Assembly (NCBI GenBank): GCA_016213505.1
Contig: JACRAF010000002.1
Location: forward strand, 24,272 to 88,271
Length of the DNA stretch: 64,000 bases
Source: Devosia nanyangense
GTDB lineage: Bacteria > Pseudomonadota > Alphaproteobacteria > Rhizobiales > Devosiaceae
Reading direction: 5' to 3'
Position numbers and translations under genes: made by a program. Positions 26,997 through 37,849 of this stretch are shown one piece after another (the stretch's first letter is position 1; every line of letters begins with the position of its first letter). The notes beneath the pieces are model-generated. The model searched no databases. It saw nothing but the letters and a program-made list of their open reading frames with translations, and had not been told where the DNA came from.

Positions 26997-27182
26997 TCAG
27001 TCCTGTCGGGGTTCCCGCTTGTGCGCGTCGACGATCTTCTGCGCGATCGTCTTTTCGGCCGCCGACTTGGTCTTCTCGGCCTTCGTCCGGCCGAACTTCA
27101 CCCGGTTTTCGGCGGCGGCCGCGTCCTTTTGGGTGCGGGCTTTGGCCTTGCGGGCTTTGGCGAGCGAGACGATGTCGGCCAT
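26997..27182 (-). CDS. DUF4169-like small basic protein
   Basis: The 61-residue protein is very rich in K, A and R and starts MADIVSLAKARKAKART, then FGRTKAEKTKSAAEK. This matches the DUF4169 family of small alphaproteobacterial proteins of unknown function, probably an amphipathic helix that could bind nucleic acid. It lies 18 bases downstream of the TetR gene on the same strand and may be co-transcribed. Confidence 0.75.
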   Translation of the reverse strand: MADIVSLAKARKAKARTQKDAAAAENRVKFGRTKAEKTKSAAEKTIAQKIVDAHKREPRQD

Positions 27183-27200
27183 GAGCGTCTCCGGGGCCTC

Positions 27201-27827
27201 CTATTGTGCAGCCGTCTGCCCCGCGGTCAACAGCACGATGAGCGCGCCCACCAGAGCGTCGGTTCCGTGCGCCAGCGGGTCGTCCACGGAGTCGGCAAGG
27301 GCCACCATGGTGAGGAGGCCGATGCCGGCCATGTGAACGGCGACCGCCAGTCGACGCGGGTTCTCGCCGCGGCAGAACGCGGAGTCGGCGGCGAGCCTGG
27401 CCTCGAGTGCAGCATACATCGCAGAGGTTGTCTGGTGGATTGGAACGAGGATCTCAGCGTCGGCCTCAGGGTCGGCGAGCGATGCACGCTCGTCGAACTG
27501 CGGAGCCAGGTAGAGCATCCGGAAGCTCCCCAGATCGGCGAGATGGTGTGCGACCAGCGCCCGGATACACCGCTCGATTGCTTCGGGCGCCGTGCGGGCC
27601 AAAGCAACGGCCCGGATGATGGTATCAGCCTCGGCCTTCAATGCAGGCAGCGAGGAGTCGCGGATCAACTCCCACTTGCTGGGATACCAGTAGATGATCG
27701 CCTGTTTGGAGACGCCGAGCGCAGCGGCCAGCGCCTGGAAGGTCAACGCCCCCGCCCCGCGATCGGCCACGACGCGCCGGGCATGTTCGACGATCGCCTC
27801 ACGTGTCACTCGGCGCCGTCCGGCCAC
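27201..27827 (-). CDS. TetR/AcrR-family transcriptional regulator
   Basis: The 208-residue repressor has an N-terminal TetR helix-turn-helix (TREAIVEHARRVV...LTFQALAAALGVSKQAIIYWYPSKWEL) and a helical ligand domain typical of TetR_C. It is divergent from a GST-like gene, with two palindromic boxes in the 69-base gap between them. It most likely represses both itself and the GST gene until a small electrophile or other ligand binds. Confidence 0.92.
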   Translation of the reverse strand: MAGRRRVTREAIVEHARRVVADRGAGALTFQALAAALGVSKQAIIYWYPSKWELIRDSSLPALKAEADTIIRAVALARTAPEAIERCIRALVAHHLADLGSFRMLYLAPQFDERASLADPEADAEILVPIHQTTSAMYAALEARLAADSAFCRGENPRRLAVAVHMAGIGLLTMVALADSVDDPLAHGTDALVGALIVLLTAGQTAAQ

Positions 27828-27843
27828 ATTTGCCTCCTTGACA

Positions 27844-27882
27844 ACTTACCACCGGTAAGTATGGTAACTTACCAGTGGTAAG
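27844..27882. promoter_or_regulatory. Two CTTACC-N3-GGTAAG operator palindromes
   Basis: ACTTACC-ACC-GGTAAGT (27844-27860) and CTTACC-AGT-GGTAAG (27868-27882) have centres 23 bases apart in the divergent promoter region. The symmetry and spacing fit two TetR-family dimers binding close together. They lie 17 bases from the TetR start and 14 from the GST start. Confidence 0.8.
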
Positions 27883-27896
27883 CAAGAGGTGTAAGG

Positions 27897-28616
27897 ATGA
27901 CCGCGCTCACCGTCTTCACCTTCTCGGGGGACTGGGGCCTGCCCTCCACCGGCCCTTTCGCGCTCAAGCTGATCAAGTGGCTCGAACTCGCCGGCATCCC
28001 CTATCGCCAGGCGATCGAGAACAGTCCGGGAAAAGGCCCCAAGGGCAAGAACCCGTGGATCGAACTCGACGGCGAGCGCATCGGCGACACCGAGATCATC
28101 ATCGGACTCCTGGCCAAGCGGAGCGGCTTCGACATCGAGGCGGAGCTGTCGCCGGAGCAGAAGGCGTTGTCGCACGCCGTCCGCCGCATGCTGGAAGAGC
28201 ATTTCCACCAGGTGCTGGAATGGGAGCTGTTCGCGCATGCCAACGGCGCGGCCTATATCCGCGACCTGGCCGCAACGATGGTTCCCAGGCCGCTCGCCGG
28301 GACCGCGGCATCGGTCTACTCGCGGCGCTTCCACAAGCAGCTCCACGCCCGCGGCATCGCCCGCCACAGCGACGAGATCATCGCCGCAAAAGGCAAGGCG
28401 GATGTGGATGCAGTCGAAGCGCTGCTGGGCGAGAAGCTGTTTCTCGTTGCGGATCGTCCGAGCATGGCCGACGTCACAGCCTATGGGCTGCTGATGCCGA
28501 TGGCCAAATGGCCGATGCGGACTCCGGTCGCCGACGACATCAAGCGTCGGCCACGGCTGCTGGCCTGGCTGGACCGAATTTCGGATTCCAGGGCGGAGCA
28601 GCGGCTGGCGGCCTAA
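27897..28616 (+). CDS. Glutathione S-transferase-family protein
   Basis: The 239-residue protein has an N-terminal thioredoxin-like part (FTFSGDWGLPSTGPFALKLIKWLELAGIPYRQ) and an all-helical C-terminal domain with ADRPSMADVTAYGLLMP, the GST capping motif. There is no clear CPYC motif. Similar proteins include metaxin-like GSTs (Tom37/Fax type). It probably conjugates or reduces an electrophile, with the divergent TetR gene as sensor. The ATG at 27897 has AAGAGGTGTAAGG upstream. Confidence 0.85.
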   Translation: MTALTVFTFSGDWGLPSTGPFALKLIKWLELAGIPYRQAIENSPGKGPKGKNPWIELDGERIGDTEIIIGLLAKRSGFDIEAELSPEQKALSHAVRRMLEEHFHQVLEWELFAHANGAAYIRDLAATMVPRPLAGTAASVYSRRFHKQLHARGIARHSDEIIAAKGKADVDAVEALLGEKLFLVADRPSMADVTAYGLLMPMAKWPMRTPVADDIKRRPRLLAWLDRISDSRAEQRLAA

Positions 28617-29122
28617 GCCGTTGGACGCCGCAGCGCGAGGTAGACGCTGTGGCACCATTCCTCGCCGAGAAGGAACGTGTTCTCTGCCCGTCCGGTCTCC
28701 GTAAAGCCCAGCCGGTCGAGGACTTTCAGGGATGCCGCGTTGCGCGGATCGACGTCGGCGGTGAGCGTCGTCTGGTCGAGGGCGCCGAAGGCATAGGCGA
28801 TGAACGCAGCCGACGCCTCCTGCGCGAACCCCTGCCCCCAGCAATCCGGGTGGAGCGCGAAGCCGAACTCCGGCAGCCGGCCGGCGCCGACGAAGCCGAT
28901 GACGCGGCCCTCGTGCTCGATGACGAAATCCTCGCCGCCGGCGGCGTTGCGGGCGATCATGTTGGCGAGCCAGCCCTCGGTGACCGCGCGATCGGCATGC
29001 GGCAGGGTCGACCAGTAGCGCATCACCGCGGGCAGCGACATGATCGCGAACATCGCGTCGAGATCATCCGGGCGGGGCAGCCGGAGGTGCAGGCGGGCGG
29101 TGCGGATGTCGCGGTGGGTCAT
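28613..29122 (-). CDS. GNAT acetyltransferase, RimJ/RimL type
   Basis: The 169-residue protein begins IRTARLHLRLPRPDDLDAMFAIM, the hallmark of the RimJ/RimL-like GNATs (acetyltransf_3) that modify protein N-termini or small molecules. The CoA-binding segment is HPDCWGQGFAQEASAAF, and DPRNAASLKVLDRLGF is motif B. The ATG at 29122 is used; the open frame upstream is a shadow of the VOC gene. Its stop overlaps the GST stop, so the two genes converge. Confidence 0.88.
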   Translation of the reverse strand: MTHRDIRTARLHLRLPRPDDLDAMFAIMSLPAVMRYWSTLPHADRAVTEGWLANMIARNAAGGEDFVIEHEGRVIGFVGAGRLPEFGFALHPDCWGQGFAQEASAAFIAYAFGALDQTTLTADVDPRNAASLKVLDRLGFTETGRAENTFLLGEEWCHSVYLALRRPTA

Positions 29123-29218
29123 CCGCCGGTGTCTGGGCGAGCCGGGCGGCTGGGTCAACCCCGTCGCTTTCGGCGGGAGACGATCCGTGCGAAGCTGGGC
29201 GATATTTTGGGGGATTTC

Positions 29219-29614
29219 ATGCCGAAGATGTCGCTCGACCACGTCTCGTTGCTCGTCCGCAGCCTCGAGGCCAGCACGACGTTTTATAGCGAAGTGCTCG
29301 GCTTCACGCCGATCCATAACGGCACCAACCAGCCCAGCATCCGCTGGTTCGGTATCGGCGGCATTACGGCCCTGCACATCACCGAGGCCGATTTCGGCGA
29401 CACCAAGGTCAAGAAGCAGACCCATTTCGCCGTGCATGTCGAGGACTTCGACGGCTTCGTCGCCGACCTGCGGAAGAAGGGCGTGAAGTTTTGGAGCTGG
29501 GCTGAGAAGACCGGCGAGGTCACCGGCCGGCCCGACGGGTTCCGGCAGATTTATTTGGCGGACCCGGATGGGTATTGGATCGAGGTGAACGACCACACGC
29601 GGGAGGTGGCGTAG
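29219..29614 (+). CDS. VOC-superfamily (glyoxalase-like) protein
   Basis: The 131-residue protein has the paired beta-alpha-beta-beta-beta modules of the vicinal oxygen chelate fold. It shows DHVSLLVRSLEASTTFYSEVLGF, a middle H in THFAVHVED, and a late IYLADPDGYWIEVND with the metal-ligand glutamate. It may isomerise, cleave or bind a small molecule or antibiotic; the substrate is unknown. The ATG at 29219 follows GGGGGATTTC. It is divergent from the GNAT gene. Confidence 0.88.
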   Translation: MPKMSLDHVSLLVRSLEASTTFYSEVLGFTPIHNGTNQPSIRWFGIGGITALHITEADFGDTKVKKQTHFAVHVEDFDGFVADLRKKGVKFWSWAEKTGEVTGRPDGFRQIYLADPDGYWIEVNDHTREVA

Positions 29615-29677
29615 GGCTGCTATGGTCCGATTCTACGACGGTGAGGAGTTCGTTCGTGCGGCGGAAACCGCTGAAGG

Positions 29678-30655
29678 ATGGTCAGCTTGGCTGAGATGAG
29701 ATTGGACGAGTACTTCGAAAACGTCATAGCGGCAGCCGGAACCATTCTTGGTAGCAAGAAGCCGTCGGTCGCGCCGCCAGAACCGCCTTCGGTCAAGACG
29801 GTCCTCTGGGATAGGTCGCTCTACGACGTAATCCCTTACGATCTAGAACGAGACCTCAAGTGGTTGGAGACGCTGAAGTTTGGTCAGATCGTTTTCGACG
29901 GTCATTGTCCTCACTGCGGCAAAGACACGACCTTTCGCAGCATGACCGATCAAAATATCGAGGTCGTGGCGGGCCTCAAGGCGCGGCCGGTCAGCCAGAC
30001 CTGGGCGAAGAAACAGGCTACAGCCCTGACGCTCGACAAGCATCAATTTGCCAGGCACCTCGTATGTCAGCGCAACGGCCACCTTTTGAGTTACGTCTTC
30101 ATCCAAGGACCATGGGCGGTGGTGAAGATCGGCCAATATCCCAGCATCGAGGATCTAGCTGCGGGGCAATTAGAGCGTTACCGAAAGACTTTGGAGCCGG
30201 CTTACTTCAAGGAGCTTCACAGAGCCAACGGACTATTCGCTCATGGGGTGGGTATTGGGGCTTTTGTGTACCTTCGGCGAATCTTCGAGCGATTGATCGA
30301 AAAACACCGAACACGAATTGATCCGGATCACCGACTTTTTGCGAATTTCGATGGTATTCGCATGGAGGACAAGATCGCTCTCCTCAAAGAGGAACTGCCG
30401 GAAACAGTAGTAAAGAATCGGGTTGCTTATTCAATCTTGTCCAAGGGGCTACACAGCCTGAGCGAAGACGAGTGCCGCACTTACTTTCCGGCCGTGCGAG
30501 CGGCAATCGTCTTGATGCTTGAACAGGATTACGAGGCTGAGCAAAAGCGCATAGCGGACAAGGCTGCGGAAGACGAAATTGCAGCATTAAATGCGAAACT
30601 GGGCGGACGAACTGGGGGTAACGAAAGCGAAACCCCGAAAGAGTCAGAAGGTTAG
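29678..30655 (+). CDS. Unknown 325-residue protein with a CPHCG zinc motif
   Basis: I do not recognise the family with certainty. Residues about 70-130 hold CPHCG and a later HLVCQRNGH, which could form a zinc ribbon. A helical part follows (ELHRANGLFAHGVGIGAFVYLRRIFERLIEKH), then LSKGLHSLSEDEC and a long charged coiled helix to the end. The ending resembles DUF4145-type C-termini seen near restriction genes, but this is weak. Base composition is visibly less GC-rich than the core, suggesting transfer. The ATG at 29678 lacks a spaced ribosome site; TTG 29687 has AAGGA at good distance and may be the true start. Confidence 0.6.
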   Translation: MVSLAEMRLDEYFENVIAAAGTILGSKKPSVAPPEPPSVKTVLWDRSLYDVIPYDLERDLKWLETLKFGQIVFDGHCPHCGKDTTFRSMTDQNIEVVAGLKARPVSQTWAKKQATALTLDKHQFARHLVCQRNGHLLSYVFIQGPWAVVKIGQYPSIEDLAAGQLERYRKTLEPAYFKELHRANGLFAHGVGIGAFVYLRRIFERLIEKHRTRIDPDHRLFANFDGIRMEDKIALLKEELPETVVKNRVAYSILSKGLHSLSEDECRTYFPAVRAAIVLMLEQDYEAEQKRIADKAAEDEIAALNAKLGGRTGGNESETPKESEG

Positions 30656-30686
30656 CGCAGCGCCGGATGTGAGATACGGGGCTGCC

Positions 30687-32321
<1,635 letters not shown>

Positions 32322-32386
32322 TCACCTTATGGGGGCGTGATCATGATTCGGAAGGGTCTTGCCGCTGCGCCCACAGGGGTAAGTCC

Positions 32387-32421
32387 TAAAAACAAAAGAA
32401 GGGGATGTTGCCATCCCCTTC
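32387..32421 (-). terminator. Rho-independent terminator after secG
   Basis: Read on the minus strand, GAAGGGGATG-GCAA-CATCCCCTTC is a perfect 10-bp stem with a tetraloop, followed by TTTTGTTTTT. It lies 23 bases past the secG stop and ends the tpiA-secG transcript. Confidence 0.92.
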
Positions 32422-32444
32422 CGGTATGCCGCGCGGTGAGCGCC

Positions 32445-32909
32445 TTACTGTGCCGGAGCGCTGCTGCTCGTGGGAGCGGCGCTGCTCGAGGACGCCGCGT
32501 CGGACGGCGCCGCGGGGGTGACTGGGAGGGCAAGGCCGGGATCGGTCGCCAGCGCCGAGGAGGCGGTGTCTGCGGCGGGGGCGCTCGAGGTGTCGACGCC
32601 CTGCAGCTGGCTCAGCGCATCGAGCACGGTGGTCGGCTGCGTGCCGGTGGGGACCGTCGCCTGATCGAGGATGACGTCGGTGCCGCGGTTGAGCTGGCTG
32701 AGGATGGTCAGCCCGATGGCGGTGGCGAAGAACAGTGCCGCCAGAATGCCGGTGGTGCGGGTCAGAAGGTTGGCCGAGCCGCGCACCGTCATCAGCCCGC
32801 CGGCGTTGCCGCCCATACCCAGGCCACCGCCTTCCGACCGCTGCAGCAGGATCACGGCGATCAGCGCAAGGACGATCAGCAAATAGGCGACAAGCAGGAC
32901 ATTTTCCAT
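32445..32909 (-). CDS. secG: Preprotein translocase subunit SecG
   Basis: The 154-residue inner-membrane protein assists SecYE protein export. It has two membrane segments (about 3-24 and 52-74) and the family's conserved LQRSEGGGLGMGGNAGG loop between them. A long A/S/P/T-rich cytoplasmic tail (about 95-154) makes it longer than the E. coli protein, which is usual in Alphaproteobacteria. It lies 112 bases after tpiA and ends at a clear terminator. Confidence 0.93.
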   Translation of the reverse strand: MENVLLVAYLLIVLALIAVILLQRSEGGGLGMGGNAGGLMTVRGSANLLTRTTGILAALFFATAIGLTILSQLNRGTDVILDQATVPTGTQPTTVLDALSQLQGVDTSSAPAADTASSALATDPGLALPVTPAAPSDAASSSSAAPTSSSAPAQ

Positions 32910-33021
32910 TTACGGACGGCTTTCTGTGGTCAATCGCGGCGGGTCATACACGCGACATCGCTGAAATGCCAGCCGCTTGCGCCGATATTGCGGCCCGCTG
33001 GCGGTTTCTTGGTGATCGCGC

Positions 33022-33777
33022 TCACAGCGCCCAGATAATGGCGGCAAAGTCGTCCGCCAAGAGGCTGGCGCCGCCGACGAGGCCGCCATTGACGTTCGCG
33101 ATGGCGAGAATTTCCTTGGCGTTGGCCGGCTTCAGCGAGCCGCCATAGAGCAGCCGAACCCCCTCACCGCGCTTGCCGAAGCGCGAAATCAGCTGGTCGC
33201 GCAGGTTCTTGTGCATCTCGGCGATATCGGCAGAAGTCGGGGTAAGCCCCGTGCCGATGGCCCACACCGGCTCGTAGGCGATGACGACGTCCTCATCGGC
33301 CGCCTGGTCGGGCACCGACCCGGCGAGCTGGCGGGAGACCACCGCGTCGGCCTTGCCGGCCTCGCGCTCGGCCCGGGTTTCGCCGACGCAGATGATCGGG
33401 GTCAGCCCCGAGGCCAGGGCGGCCATCGCCTTCTGGCGCACCAGATCGTCGGTTTCGCCGTGATCGGCCCGGCGCTCGGAGTGCCCGACGATCACCATCT
33501 GCGCCCCGGCATCGGCCAGCATTTGCGCCGCGATATCGCCGGTGTGGGCGCCGCTGGCGGCCGGATGGCAATCCTGCCCGCCCAGCACGATGCCGGCAGG
33601 CGCCGCGATCCGGTTCATCGGATTGATCAGGGTCGCCGGCGGGCAGATGGCGACGGTGCAGCGCGGCGGCTCGCCGGCGGCCAGACGGCCCGCCAGCTTC
33701 TCGACCTCGATCAGCGCCGCCCGAAGGCCGTTCATCTTCCAGTTTCCCGCGATCAGCGGGGTAATGTTCTGAGGCAC
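33022..33777 (-). CDS. tpiA: Triosephosphate isomerase
   Basis: The 251-residue TIM barrel interconverts DHAP and glyceraldehyde 3-phosphate. It has AGNWKMN with the catalytic lysine, GHSERR with the catalytic histidine, [11 protein letters not shown] with the catalytic glutamate, and [12 protein letters not shown] for phosphate binding. Length is typical. It is divergent from ppiD across about 85 bases that must hold both promoters. Confidence 0.97.
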   Translation of the reverse strand: MPQNITPLIAGNWKMNGLRAALIEVEKLAGRLAAGEPPRCTVAICPPATLINPMNRIAAPAGIVLGGQDCHPAASGAHTGDIAAQMLADAGAQMVIVGHSERRADHGETDDLVRQKAMAALASGLTPIICVGETRAEREAGKADAVVSRQLAGSVPDQAADEDVVIAYEPVWAIGTGLTPTSADIAEMHKNLRDQLISRFGKRGEGVRLLYGGSLKPANAKEILAIANVNGGLVGGASLLADDFAAIIWAL

Positions 33778-33862
33778 TTGCCGGGACTCCTTGCTCTTGC
33801 GCGGCAGGGGAGTTTGCCATAACCCCTCTTGGCTTCGACGTCACCGCCCGGAACGACTGAAT

Positions 33863-35743
33863 ATGCTGAACTTCCTGCGCCGCTTCGCCTCAACCTGGAT
33901 GGGCAAGGTCCTGGGCGCCTTCCTGCTCCTGGCGATGGCAAGCTTCGGTGTGCCCTCGGTGCTGTCGACGCTCAATGCCAACACCCTGGCCAGCGTCGGC
34001 GGCGAGGACATCACCATCCAGGAGTTCCAGCGCGCCTACCAGCAGCAGCTCAACCAGTTCGCGCAGCAGACCGGGCAGATGCCGACCAACGAGCAGGCGC
34101 TGCAACTGGGCATTCCGACGGCGGTGATCAGCAAGCTCGCCTCCGATGCTGCGATCAACCAGTTCGGGGTGCGCCTGGGCATCGGCGTCTCCGACGCGCG
34201 CCTCGCCAAAATGGTGCGCGACGACCCGAGCTTTGCCGGTGTGCTCGGCACCTTCGAGCGGGCCAATTTCGATCAGGTGCTGCGCCAGAACGGCTATACC
34301 GAGGCGGAGTATTTCGAACTCCAGACGCGCGCCGTGCGCCGCCAGCAGATTGCGCTCGGGCTGTTTGCCGGGACCGCCGTGTCGAAGGCCGCGCTCGACA
34401 TTCTCAACCGCTATCGCAACGACACCCGCACGGTGGAGTACTTCACGCTCAACGCGACCAGCCTGCCGTCCGCTGCCGAGCCGACCGACGACGACCTCAA
34501 GGCGTATCTGACGGCCCACCAGGCCGACTTCCGCACCAAGGAAACGCGCACGGCCGAGGTGGTGCTGCTGACGCCCGATATCCTGGCGCCGCAATACGCG
34601 GCGACCGAGGACGAGATTTTGGCCGAGTACGACCGCACCAAGGACCAGCTGGTCAAGGTCGAGCGGCGCGACATCCAGCAGGTGACCCTGCCCGACGCCG
34701 CCGCCGAGAAGGTCTTTACCGACCAGCAGGCCGCCGGCGCCAGCTTCGCCGACGCCCTCAAGGCCTCGGGACTGACGGCGACCGATATCGGCCTTCTGTC
34801 CAAGACCGAGGTCAGCGACGCGGCGCTCGCCGAGGCCGCCTTCGGGCTGGCCAAGGAAGGCGATTTCGCCATCATTGCCGGCATCGGCGGCAAGCGCGTC
34901 GTCGCCGTGACCAAGATCGAGGCCGGCGGCCAGACCAGCTACGACGAGGCCAAAGCCGATATCGCCGCGCGACTGGCGCTGGCCAAGGCCAAGGCCGCCT
35001 ATGTCGACATCCAGGATCAGGTCGAGGAACTGCGGGCCGCCTTCAAGCCGCTCAAGGAAATCGCCGACCGCTTCAAGCTGCCGCTGGCGACGGTGGCGCT
35101 CACCGCCGACGGCGCTGCGCTCTCGGTCGTCACCGGCCTCGAGGACACCGACAGGACCAAGGTCGCGACGGCGATCTTCAAGGCCGAGCAGGGCAAGCTG
35201 GCGCCGACCGTGGCGTTCAGTGCGACCAAGAACCTCTGGTTCGACCTGAGCAAAATCGAAGCGGCGCGCGACCAGACCCTCGACGAGGTGCACGACGCGG
35301 TGGCCACGGCCTGGACCAACGGCAAGACCGAGGAAGCCCTGCAGGCCGAGGTCAAAGCTGCCGTGGATGAGCTGCAGCAGGGAACGTCGATCCAGCTCGT
35401 ATCCAGCGAATACAACGCGGACACCAAAACCTCGCAACCCTTCACCCGGGATGGAGACAAGACCAACGTCTTCAATCAGCAGGTTGCCACGCAGATTTTC
35501 TCCGCCGGCCCCGACAGCCGGGGCTCAGCCCTCGACGGTGACGGCGACTACGTCATCTATCACGTACTTGAAGTCACCCCGCCGACGGCGGAGCCCGACG
35601 CCAACATCAAGGACTTCCTCTCCAACTCGACCCGCGACGCGCTCTATGCCGAGTTCATCGGCGGCCTGCGCGACGAGGCCGGGATCAAGATCAACCAGCA
35701 GACGCTGAGCACCGTGCTCAACCTCGATCAGACGGCGCAGTGA
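33863..35743 (+). CDS. ppiD: SurA N-domain/PPIC-type chaperone (PpiD-like)
   Basis: The 626-residue protein has a membrane anchor (about 12-34, MGKVLGAFLLLAMASFGVP), a SurA-like N-terminal helical domain (about 45-165), a parvulin-type region in the middle (about 230-345, with SFADALKASGLTATDIG and FGLAKEGDFAII) and a helical C-terminus. It is predicted to be an inner-membrane periplasmic chaperone for newly exported proteins. The ATG at 33863 is chosen; 24 upstream in-frame codons are not protein-like. It precedes trpE by 4 bases, an arrangement typical of rhizobia. Confidence 0.9.
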   Translation: MLNFLRRFASTWMGKVLGAFLLLAMASFGVPSVLSTLNANTLASVGGEDITIQEFQRAYQQQLNQFAQQTGQMPTNEQALQLGIPTAVISKLASDAAINQFGVRLGIGVSDARLAKMVRDDPSFAGVLGTFERANFDQVLRQNGYTEAEYFELQTRAVRRQQIALGLFAGTAVSKAALDILNRYRNDTRTVEYFTLNATSLPSAAEPTDDDLKAYLTAHQADFRTKETRTAEVVLLTPDILAPQYAATEDEILAEYDRTKDQLVKVERRDIQQVTLPDAAAEKVFTDQQAAGASFADALKASGLTATDIGLLSKTEVSDAALAEAAFGLAKEGDFAIIAGIGGKRVVAVTKIEAGGQTSYDEAKADIAARLALAKAKAAYVDIQDQVEELRAAFKPLKEIADRFKLPLATVALTADGAALSVVTGLEDTDRTKVATAIFKAEQGKLAPTVAFSATKNLWFDLSKIEAARDQTLDEVHDAVATAWTNGKTEEALQAEVKAAVDELQQGTSIQLVSSEYNADTKTSQPFTRDGDKTNVFNQQVATQIFSAGPDSRGSALDGDGDYVIYHVLEVTPPTAEPDANIKDFLSNSTRDALYAEFIGGLRDEAGIKINQQTLSTVLNLDQTAQ

Positions 35744-35747
35744 TGCG

Positions 35748-37256
35748 ATGGCGGGCGACACTTTCCAGACTTTCGCCGGGGCCTATGACGCGGGTCGCGC
35801 CCAGATCGTCTTCCGCCGCGTCGTCGCCGACCTCGAGACCCCCATCGGGGCGTATCTGAAGCTCTCGGAGGGGCGGCACAACACGTTCCTGCTCGAAAGC
35901 GTGCAGGACGGCGCCACCAGGGGACGCTACTCGATGATCGGGTTCGATCCCGACATCATCCTCAAGGTCGAGGCCGGCAAGGCCAGCATCAACCGCAATG
36001 CCGGGCTGACGCCCGACGCCTTCGCGCCGCTCGATACCCCGCCGCTCGAGGCGCTGCGCGCCCTAGTGGCCGAGAGCCAGGCCGACGTGCCCGAGGGGCT
36101 GCCCTCCACTGCGGCCGGCATCTACGGCTATCTCGGCTACGACATGGTACGCCTGATGGAGGTGCTGCCCGACAAGAACACCGAGACGCTGGGGCTGCCC
36201 GACGCCATCCTGATGCGGCCCTCGGTGCTGGCGATCTTCGATACGCTCAAGGACGAGCTCTACATCACCGCCCCGGTCTACATCCGGCCGGGGATTTCGG
36301 CGCGCCAGGCGTGGGAAGGCGCGCAGGCCCGGATCGACGACGCCGCGGCGCGGCTGAGCCGCACCCTGCCCTATTCCACCGGCCTGCCGGACCTCGAAGG
36401 CATCGAGGTGACGTCGAATACGTCCAAGGCCGAGTATGCCGGGATGGTCGAGCGGGCCAAGGAGTACATCCGCGCCGGCGACATTTTCCAGGTGGTGCTG
36501 AGCCAGCGCTTCGAGGCGAAGTTCGACCTGCCGCCGACGGCGCTCTACCGCGCGCTGCGCCGAACCAACCCTTCGCCCTACATGTACATGCTGGATTTCG
36601 GCGATTTCGCCGTCGCCGGGTCGAGCCCGGAAATCCTGGTGAAGGTCGAAAAGGGCCAGGTCACCATCCGCCCCATCGCCGGGACACGGAAGCGCGGCAG
36701 CACGCCGACGCGCGACAAGGAACTGGCGGACGAACTGCTGAGCGATCCCAAGGAACTCGCCGAGCACCTGATGCTGCTCGACCTCGGCCGCAACGACGTC
36801 GGCCGGGTGGCCAAGATCGGGACCGTGAAGGTCACCGACAAGTTCTTCCTCGAATACTATTCGCACGTCATGCACATCGTCTCGAACGTGGTGGGCGAGC
36901 TCGATCCGAAGTACGACTTCGTCGACGCGCTGTCGGCGGGCTTCCCGGCCGGCACCGTCTCGGGGGCGCCAAAGGTGCGGGCGATGGAGATCATCGACGA
37001 GCTGGAGAAGGCCCGGCGCGGCATCTATGGCGGCTGCGTGGGTTACTTCGGCGCCGACGGCACAATGGACACCTGCATCGTGCTGCGCACCGCGATCGTC
37101 AAGGACAACCGGCTCTACGTGCAGGCCGGTGCGGGGATCGTGGCGGATTCGAAGCCCGAACTCGAGCAGCTGGAGTGCGAAAACAAGGCGCGGGCTCTGT
37201 TCAGCGCGGCGGAGGAGGCGCTACGCTACGCCGGAGAGGCACGGATCGGGCAATGA
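35748..37256 (+). CDS. trpE: Anthranilate synthase component I
   Basis: The 502-residue chorismate-utilising enzyme makes anthranilate with TrpG. It has the tryptophan-feedback region (LLESVQDGATRGRYSMIG), PIAGTRKRG, DLGRNDVGRV, AGFPAGTVSGAPKVRAMEIID and the C-terminal GAGIVADSKPE. It is a separate polypeptide from TrpG, unlike the fused TrpEG of Rhizobium and Brucella, which is consistent with Devosia-like and other lineages. Its stop overlaps trpG (ATGA). No leader-peptide attenuator can be seen, since only 4 bases separate it from ppiD. Confidence 0.96.
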   Translation: MAGDTFQTFAGAYDAGRAQIVFRRVVADLETPIGAYLKLSEGRHNTFLLESVQDGATRGRYSMIGFDPDIILKVEAGKASINRNAGLTPDAFAPLDTPPLEALRALVAESQADVPEGLPSTAAGIYGYLGYDMVRLMEVLPDKNTETLGLPDAILMRPSVLAIFDTLKDELYITAPVYIRPGISARQAWEGAQARIDDAAARLSRTLPYSTGLPDLEGIEVTSNTSKAEYAGMVERAKEYIRAGDIFQVVLSQRFEAKFDLPPTALYRALRRTNPSPYMYMLDFGDFAVAGSSPEILVKVEKGQVTIRPIAGTRKRGSTPTRDKELADELLSDPKELAEHLMLLDLGRNDVGRVAKIGTVKVTDKFFLEYYSHVMHIVSNVVGELDPKYDFVDALSAGFPAGTVSGAPKVRAMEIIDELEKARRGIYGGCVGYFGADGTMDTCIVLRTAIVKDNRLYVQAGAGIVADSKPELEQLECENKARALFSAAEEALRYAGEARIGQ

Positions 37257-37849
37257 AACTCCTCGTCATCGATAACTACGACAGCTTTACCTACAACCTC
37301 GTCCATTTCCTGGGCGAGCTGGGGGCGGAGCTGGTGGTCTACCGCAACGACAAGATCACGCTTGACGAGATCGCGGCGATGGCGCCGGACGGGATCGTGC
37401 TCTCGCCCGGCCCGAAGACGCCGACCGAGGCGGGAATCTGCCTCGCGCTGATCGACCGCTTCAAGGCGACGACGCCGATCCTCGGGGTCTGCCTCGGCCA
37501 TCAGGCGATCGGCCAGGCGCTGGGCGGCGACGTGATCCGCGCGCCGCAGCTGATGCATGGCAAGACCAGCAAGATCAACCACACCGGCAAGGGCCTGTTC
37601 CGGGGGCTCAACGCCGGCTTCGAGGCGACGCGCTACCACTCGCTGGTGGTGAAGCGCGAGACGCTGCCTGAAACGCTGGAAGTCACCGCGACGAGCGACG
37701 ATGGGCTGATCATGGGGATGCAGCACAAAACGCTGCCGCTCCACGGCGTGCAGTTCCACCCAGAGAGCATCGCGTCGGAGAACGGCCACGCGCTCTTGCA
37801 GAACTTTCTCAACATCACCCGCGATTTCGGCATGCGGCAGGCCGCCTGA
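37253..37849 (+). CDS. trpG: Anthranilate synthase component II (glutamine amidotransferase)
   Basis: The 198-residue class I glutaminase supplies ammonia to TrpE. It has IDNYDSFTYNL, VLSPGPKTP, the nucleophile in GVCLGHQAIGQ and the HPES dyad with histidine and glutamate. The ATG at 37253 lies in ATGA with the trpE stop, and the stop overlaps the trpD start (TGATG), so trpE-G-D are tightly coupled. The longer open frame upstream is a shadow of trpE. Confidence 0.96.
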   Translation: MKLLVIDNYDSFTYNLVHFLGELGAELVVYRNDKITLDEIAAMAPDGIVLSPGPKTPTEAGICLALIDRFKATTPILGVCLGHQAIGQALGGDVIRAPQLMHGKTSKINHTGKGLFRGLNAGFEATRYHSLVVKRETLPETLEVTATSDDGLIMGMQHKTLPLHGVQFHPESIASENGHALLQNFLNITRDFGMRQAA

